Origin: SB21 sp964535295
Lineage (GTDB): Bacteria > CLD3 > SB21
NCBI GenBank assembly: GCA_964535295.1
Contig: CAZHUW010000153.1
Location: 1-8,224, forward strand
Length of the DNA: 8,224 nucleotides
Direction of reading: 5' to 3'
Position numbers and translations under genes: made by a program. Shown in pieces: positions 1 through 6,900 of the stretch (the first letter of the stretch is position 1; every line of letters starts with the position of its first letter). Under the pieces are notes generated by a model. The model saw nothing but the letters and a program-made list of their open reading frames with translations. It was not told the DNA's origin and searched no databases.

Positions 1-2486
1 TTGCGACCAGAGTTCCGACCTTGCTGGCTTTTATCATCACTGAGTCGTTCAAATTCCGGACGATCGCTTTCAGATCATTATTACGATCTTTCGGATAAGC
101 AACACTTGCAGTGTCAAATACCGCCACGATCGCTTCAGGTGACACCGTGGTATCACGGGAACGAAGATGGATCTTCAGTGTCTGATTCAGATAAACTATG
201 ACCGTCGAGTCTGTAATTCCGATACCGGACGGATAATTGTAACTAGCCGGGAGCGTGATCCTTACCGGCACGCTGTCTATCGACAGGGGCGCCGAGCCCA
301 GATTGGTCACGTTAACAAAGATCTGGAATACCGCCGAATCGGAAACTGTAAGATTGGAAGAATCCGTACCTAGTACGAAGAGGTCCAGCTTCAGTTTTGC
401 AGAATCCTGAACGGTTAATGTCTGGAAGTTTCCGCTAAGCGGATCGCTGACGGTTACCGTATCCAGAGAGATATTGCCGTAAACGGAGTCAATGATCGCC
501 GTATACGTTTCAACCCCTAAAGCATTCATCGTACGGAAATACCGCGAAGTGACCCAGACCGAGCTGTTACCCTGTACGGTGTCAACTAACGTCGTATCAT
601 AATTGAGTCCGCCGCTCGAACTTGCAAAGTTCAACCGCACCTGCGCCGATTCGTCACCAAAATTATTCACCAGTGAGCGCATACGTAATAATTGATTACG
701 ATTGATGAACGGATCATTATACAAAGTATCAAGGATCATCTGCGTGATCTGTAGCGCCGCAGGCCGTACTACCGTTATCGAGTCAATGGATAACAGGCTG
801 TCGCGGGTAATCTGCGTTGCATCATTGAAATCCGTTCCGCGAATGCGCGAACTGATATAATCCACTCCGAGTTTCGCGCCGGAAATGATGCGATAGTATT
901 GAGTGAATGCCAGCGAACCGCTCGGTATCGAATCCGGTTTGTTGCCGCCCAATAACACCCAGTCGGTCGTTACGTTGCCGGTATTATAAATAGAATCTCG
1001 AAGAACAAAATTAATGGCTGTAGCCTCGCCCGTATTACGCAAATAATAATCCGCTCTTATGCTGTCCTGCCCGCGCACTGAAAGCGGTTGCGCGATTTTC
1101 ACAGAGTCAAGAACGAGGAGGGCCGGTGTTTGAACGGTCAGTGTATCCAGTGTTGCATTACCGAAACTGAACCGCAACGTATCATATTCGACCGCCGATG
1201 AATCAAAGATCGATCCGTACAGGTTGATCTGCGCCAGGTGCCCGGTTCCGGGATATTTTCCTGTTGCGATATTTATCGTATCCGCTTTAAACGTCAACCG
1301 GCTGGTGCCCACACCGATGGTCTTGCTGATATTCGTATCCAGATAGGCCTGGTACGTTGTAACGCCATCATTGTATAGAATATATGTTGAATCGATTTCC
1401 AAGGTGATCGGGAAGGAACCTGTATTCACGAATTTCACACTGAATGCCGTGATCTGATTTTCACTGACCACACGCGGCTGCAGACTTCCGGCAACATAGT
1501 TCGCATTTGCATTCACAGAATCCGTATTGATCACGAAGAAGGCCGTAGCCGGGCTTCCGGGAATGGTTGAGGCACTAAGACCCTGCGCCGTTATGAGATT
1601 AGTGCCTACCAGATTACCTGTCTTATACGTAACACGCGCCTTACCAAGCGAATCTGTTGTTACTGGATTTGCGCTGGTAATAACACCGCCGCCGCTGCCG
1701 CTGATCACAGCGAATATCACCGTCGTATCCTTCACCGGGTTACCGAAAGAGTCGATAACCGTTGCCGTCAAAAGGCGTGAATTGCCGATAGTAACGCTGT
1801 TAACTGTCAGTAATGAATCCGCAAAACGTTTCGCTTTATTATGTACTACTCTCAGATCCTGGCTCGTAACTTCCGTCTGGCCGCCGTTCACACCGGCAAC
1901 ATTGGCCTTCAACTGCATGAAAGCTCTTGCGATGGTATCTTTAGTTGTGAAATTGACCACGCCCGATGTCAACGGCAGCGTTGAACCCGTTACAAATTGT
2001 ACACTGGACGAAGCGATGGAAGATAGCTGAATGTTGTTCGCGGCATTGGTTGTGACGTTTCCGAATTCATCATATGCTGTTATCTGGACATTCTCTGTGA
2101 TCCCCGCCGTCCAAACCGTATCAACGATCATCGACAGCGATTTAACCGTTCGCGGCAAACTCTTTATGAAGAATGTCACACTGTCATCACTGGTCGTGAA
2201 CAACTTCGCTATGATTGTATTGGTCACCGGCATCGTCGACGTAAAGAGGCGGATACGGCCAATACCGTCCGCGTCGGTTTGCACAATACTGTCTTTTGTT
2301 GTCCGCGTGGTATCATTGAACCCGCCCGTGCCGGTCAATACATAGAAACGCAGAGAATCGTTGGGAATAGCATTGCCGAAACGATCTTGCACTAATACTG
2401 AGAGGTCAATTGTGTTTCTGACTTCGATGGAATCATTGAACGTCGCTGCACCTGCCAGCGTTAAGATCGTGTCCTCTTCTGCATGT
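1..2486 (-). CDS. Same giant repeat protein, part downstream of the assembly gap (partial at both ends)
   Basis: The minus-strand frame beginning at codon 2485-2483 (CAT) is open for 828 codons to position 2 with no stop and leaves the window. Base 2486 is the third base of a codon that starts in the gap. Numbering from that His, the modules are: A7 1-112 (DRFGN 34-38), A8 113-215 (DEFGN 139-143), A9 216-322 (DSFGN 245-249), B5 323-458 (with SLQP in place of SLTP at 334-337), C8 459-578, C9 579-697 and C10 698 to at least 828. A7 to B5 align module for module with A4 to B4 before the gap, which is the main reason to treat both parts as one polypeptide. The three C modules that follow are more diverged from one another. 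There is no cysteine, and neither a C-terminal sorting domain nor a stop is reached. The role inferred is extracellular adhesion or a surface matrix. Two separate adjacent genes, with stop and start hidden in the gap, remain possible but less likely. Confidence 0.9.
2..1111 (-). other. Modules C8-C10: diverged CARDB-like units running off the window
   Basis: Three units have boundaries near 752 and 395. C8 has D-Y-Y-L-R-N-T-G-E-A-T-A, C9 has R-S-L-V-N-N-F-G-D-E-S-A, and C10 has F-V-N-V-T-N-L-G-S-A-P-L. Each shows the N-x-G turn expected of CARDB-like strands. The linkers between them are I-D-S-I-T-V-V-R-P-A-A-L and F-Q-T-L-T-V-Q-D-S-A-K-L. They are less alike than C2-C5, and C10 is cut by the window edge. 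No terminal sorting domain is seen. Confidence 0.55.
1112..2485 (-). repeat. Super-repeat copy 2: A7-A8-A9-B5
   Basis: A block of 458 residues starts exactly where the N gap ends and aligns end to end with 2587-3954. In the best region (A7 against A4, 67 residues from N42-D-S-L-R-F) I count 42 identical positions. At DNA level 2178-2242 matches 3656-3720 at 54 of 65 positions by hand count. Module boundaries lie near 2150, 1841 and 1520, and the B5 signature is SLQP (codons at 1475-1486). It is followed by C8 after the linker L-D-T-L-T-V-Q-T-P-A-L-L-V. Confidence 0.85.
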
Positions 2487-2586
2487 NNNNNNNNNNNNNN
2501 NNNNNNNNNNNNNNNNNNNNNNNNNNNNNNNNNNNNNNNNNNNNNNNNNNNNNNNNNNNNNNNNNNNNNNNNNNNNNNNNNNNNNN
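2487..2586. other. Assembly gap of 100 N
   Basis: There are exactly 100 undetermined bases, the usual placeholder for a scaffold join of unknown length. The coding frame is entered at a codon boundary (last codon GTA at 2589-2587) and resumes with base 2486 as the last base of a codon. For one continuous gene the true missing length must therefore leave remainder 2 on division by 3, which 100 does not. Read literally, the 100 N throw the frame onto a TAA at 2461-2463, giving a false C-terminus. Confidence 0.98.
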
Positions 2587-3954
2587 TACCAACTGTGCCG
2601 GGCTCTTTACCACTAATGTGTCTAATATATTGTTGCCGAAATTATTTATAAGGGTATCAAGCTGATCTGCTGACGAATCAAACACCGTTCCATATAAGAA
2701 AATCTGTGCGCTGTCTGTTGCCGATGGATAGCTACCCGCATCAATTGTAATCGTATCCGATCTGAACGTCAATTCAGAGATACCGTTTTGAGAAATGGAT
2801 CTGTTAACTGCCGTATCCAGATACGCCTTGAAAATATTGCCCGACGTCGTATTTCTAAAAAGAATAAATGTCGAATCGCCAACAAGCGTGATCGGGAAGG
2901 AGCCGTTGTTTGTGAATTGAACACTGAACGCGGTCTGCTGACCTTCAGAAACCACCTGAGGCGTCAGACTGTTGGTTACATAAGTTGCATTTGCGTTAAG
3001 CAGGCTCGTAGTCATTCGGAAATACGTACTGTCCGGATCATTGGGGATATTTCCGGCGATAGTCGCCTGTGCGCTGATCACATTTTCACCGACGTCGCTG
3101 CCGGCCTGGTAAGATACTTGCGCCCGTCCTAACGAATCCGTTAACACTGTACTGCCGCCAACAATGATCCCGCCATTACTGCTGTCGATAACCGTAAATG
3201 TAACCGAAGTATCTTTTACTGCATTGCCATAAACATCAATGACCGTAGCTTGTAAATTACGGATGTTATTTACCGTCACGCCTGTCATAATAACTTCTGA
3301 TGCCGCAAAGCGGTTCGCAGCAGCATGTTTGACATTAAGGTTCTGGCTTAATACCTGGGTACCGAGCGTTACATTCCTGGCAACAATCTGCATAAAGCTC
3401 TTCGCCAGGGTATCCTTCGCCGTGAAACTTGCCACACCCGAGGTCAGCGCCAACAAGCCGCTTGAAGGCGTGAACTGCAAACTCGATGATGCGATCGACG
3501 TCAATTGTATATTACTCGTCGCGTTCGTTGTTACGTTCCCATACTGATCATACGCCGTCACCACCACATTCTCACTTGCGCCCGCCGTCCAGTTCGATGC
3601 CACCACGATACCCAGACTCGAGATCGCTCTGGGCTCTGTTACCACGGTGAATACCACACTGTCATCGCTCGTCGTCAGCAGTTTCGCCACGACCGTATTG
3701 GTCACCGGCACCGTCGACGTATATAATCTTAAACTCGCTCTGCCTTCTGCGTTCGTTACCGCTACGCTGTCTGTCGTTGTCCGCGACGTATCATTGAACC
3801 CGCCCGTACCGGAAATAACACTAAACCGAACGGAATCCGGTTTGGCCGGTATTCCAAGATTATCCGTTGCGAGAACCGTCAGGTCAATGAAATTATAAAC
3901 CGGAACCGTATCGATCAGAGCGGAAACATTGATCAACGTGTCCGCTTCGGGAGC
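2587..3954 (-). repeat. Super-repeat copy 1: A4-A5-A6-B4
   Basis: A block of 456 residues made of three Ig-like modules (boundaries near 3631, 3325 and 3001) and one SLTP module (SLTP codons at 2959-2970). It is the close paralogue of the block at 1112-2485, with the same module order and nearly the same module lengths. A5 carries W-T-A-G-A-S-E-N-V-V-V-T-A-Y-D-Q-Y-G-N, a filamin/Big-type signature. A4 lacks the usual Asn in its turn (D-N-L-G-I-P). The block ends exactly where the N gap begins. Confidence 0.85.
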
Positions 3955-6900
3955 CGTTACGTTCAGGAATGCGTTAATGATGTTACTTGTGACAACCGAA
4001 TCCGTCGTTGCGTCAGTACCTTGGGCGCGAACCGAGAAATTGACTGATCCGCTGCTGTCCGCTCGGTATCGCCATTCAAAGGTTGAAACCGAACCGGTTA
4101 CTGCATTCACACTGGCCGGCGTCGGGCCAGAATACAATGCAGGAGTTGTCGATCCGGTGAGACTTGGATTAACCGGTATAGGCGCCAGATTTTCAATGGT
4201 CGCCCCGCCGTTATTTTTTACATAAAGACGAACAATAAACGAATCATTCGCAGCAACAACGGTCGTTACCGAATTGTCGAGACGATAAATAACCAGGCTG
4301 TCCGCCGATGCAAGGGATGGCTGCAGTATCTTAACGCTGTCGCTAAGGCTCTGTAAAACATTTTCAAATACATTTCCGTTCTCAGTACCAGACAGGCGAA
4401 GTTCTGGATAATAGATAGAATCAATTCGCAGATTAATCAATGAAGAGTTGAACGTCAGCGTGCGCGTCATTCCGGAAACGATCTCAACTGTATCCGTCAA
4501 ATTCACCTTCAGAGAATCCACATCACGCAAAATAAGCTGACTGGACGGATTTAATATCAACGATGCCTGGCCCGTGTTCTGCAGTGATAATGCAAAATTG
4601 ACCGTTGTTCCCTTGTTGACCGTATCTGGAGTTAATGAATTGGCAACAAAACTGATGACCGGACGCGTCTGCACGTTGATGCTGTCCAACTTGGAGCGGC
4701 TGCTATCAACCGTGCCTTTAAAACTATTATTATCCCGTCCAAATGCGTGCGCATATACATACGCATTTCCCGTCGGCGCGGCAGGATTGACATCAACAGT
4801 AAAGGTATATTGTGATGAACTGTTACCGGGCACCGTAACCGTCCCGGTCGGAACGATTTGCGTGTCTACGAATGCCGTTGTGTTCTGGATGCTACCATAA
4901 TAGTACCGTAATCTCACGCTGTCAATTTGCCCGGTTGCTTCACCCGTATTTCTTACAATAACATCCACCGTTACATTCTGCTGCGACTGACTTACATTAA
5001 CAGGATTTATCTTGACCGTATCAATTGTAAGCGTTGTTGGGAATTGTACCGTCCACCGGTCAATTGCCGTTGCCGCAGAATCATAGAAGGACGTGCCCGA
5101 TACTAAGTTCGTTCCTTCGATCACCGCATCCAGATAGGTAAAACCTGTATCCGCCGATGCCCCTACGTTGACTTTGAATGTAAATGTCTTCGTTGCGGAT
5201 GCGGAAATCGTATCGCTGAGATCAGAATACGGGAATATCGAGAAACCGCTGCTTAACCCTGTAAACGCTTCGTCATAGAACTTTAAACGAACGGTATCAA
5301 TGCGCCCGACTGAACTCCCCAGGTTTTTAACCGTCACCGTGATACCCACGCTGTCCTGATTCCGGCTTACAAGTATCGGAGTACTCTGAACGCTGTTTAA
5401 TACGATCTGTGTCGGGCTTAGGATCAGCAGGGTATCTAAACCCGTTCGTGTAGCACTGACCGTTTTATTCGTTAGCAGATCAGCACCGCTTACGGTCGCG
5501 CCTAAGGAATCTTTTCCAACGGCAGAATTAGATCTTACATTTGCTGTGAAAGTGTAAAGTTGTGAACTGTAACCTTCGATCGTATCCGGCAACGACTGGC
5601 TCAATGTAGTATCATAAAGTCCGACCTTAAAGATCATTTTTACCAGATCCACGCGCGCTGCGCTTCCGCCGCTATTGACAACAGACACCTGAATAGGAAT
5701 TCCTGTCTGGCCAAGACTGACCGTATCGTTCGATGGCGTCGACACCGCAAGGATCTGCAGACGTGAGCGGGTCTTAATAAAGACGGAATCCGTTATAACC
5801 GCACCCGGAATATTAATTATGGCATTACTGTTCTTATCTCTTGCTCTGGAACTGGCATCCACAACAATACTGCCCGTGTCAGCAGTTGCAGAAACTGCAA
5901 AGTTCAGGTTGAATATCCTGGAGGAACCGCCCGTGATCGTGTCCGGCTGCAAAGTTAATCCAAATGTTGAATACCCTGTCGCAGAAGAACCTTCCCGTCG
6001 ATAGGACAAATTCAGGCTGTCAATGACTGCGCTTGCTTGCGCTGCGTTACTGATCTTGATTCGTACCTGAACGGTATCTTTATTCTGTGAAGTCGTGTCG
6101 CTGAGAATCTCAACGCTGTCAACGGTTAAGCGAGCCAAAGTAACCGCCGTTTGAACTTCCAAGCTATCGCCGCCGGTAGAAAGCGTCGTATCAAAAACGC
6201 CGCCGTTCTCGGTTCCGCGCAAAACGACTTGGCCCTGATATTTACCGCTTACATTAAATGCTTTCGAATTGAATACAAGTTGTGTGACAGTCGCTCCGCC
6301 TGTAAGGACCTGCGACGACGAAAGGAACGTGCTGTCGCTGCCGAATTTCACATACGATAATCCTGTATTCAAAATCACTGAGGCAAGAGAATCGTTTCTA
6401 ATCGAAAGCCGCGGCTGAATAATCTGTCCTTCTGAAACCGGTGTCGGCGTTAAACTTGACGTCACATAACTCAGGCTCGCCGCGGATTGAATATTTAAAG
6501 TGTCGAGCGAATTGGCCAACGTATCGGTGAAAGTAAAACCGCCGCTCGTTCCGCTGTAATATCCCCCGATCAGCAGTTGACCTGTCGGCGCAGATTCCAG
6601 GATCTTAACCTGAACATTGAACGTGGCCAGGGTCTTCGGAGCAATAGGCGTCGCATCAATTCCGCTTAACACATTAAACACACCCGACTTATTAGGCAGC
6701 AATCCGTAGGTTGTATTCGACATAGCAAGAGTACCCGGATTGTACACCGTTAACTGCAAGGTAATGGTGTCACCCCGGCTGAACTGTTTTGGTGCAGGTG
6801 TAATAACAGAGATCACATCGATACCGGTAATCGTCAAGGCTTCCGCATTAGTCTCCAACGTACCGGATATCGAATCGGTTAAGCCCGCAACAATACCTTT

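Noticed and set aside
1687..1716. GC-rich triplet run (ccgccgccgctgccgct) as a possible slippage or phase-variation tract
   Set aside because: It is short and imperfect, and it encodes the Ser-Gly-Ser-Gly-Gly-Gly turn expected at this point of module A9. Any triplet slippage would keep the frame.
1527..2345. Two adjacent plus-strand open frames (167 and 104 codons)
   Set aside because: They lie wholly antisense to the well-supported repeat protein, have low-complexity Val/Thr/Leu content typical of reverse-complement reading, and similar shadows recur opposite the paralogous block (3239-3547, 3647-3898).
2461..2484. Short frame MQKRTRS with stop TAA as the C-terminus of the large protein
   Set aside because: It is produced by the arbitrary 100-N length; the neighbouring frame is open for 828 codons and continues the same modules.
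2361..2665. Plus-strand open frames running through the N block
   Set aside because: They are open only because N codons are not read as stops, and both are antisense to the real gene.
1112..3954. The duplicated DNA as a mobile element or CRISPR-like array
   Set aside because: The repeat is in phase with the protein modules, codes throughout, and has no terminal inverted repeats, transposase or short regular spacers.
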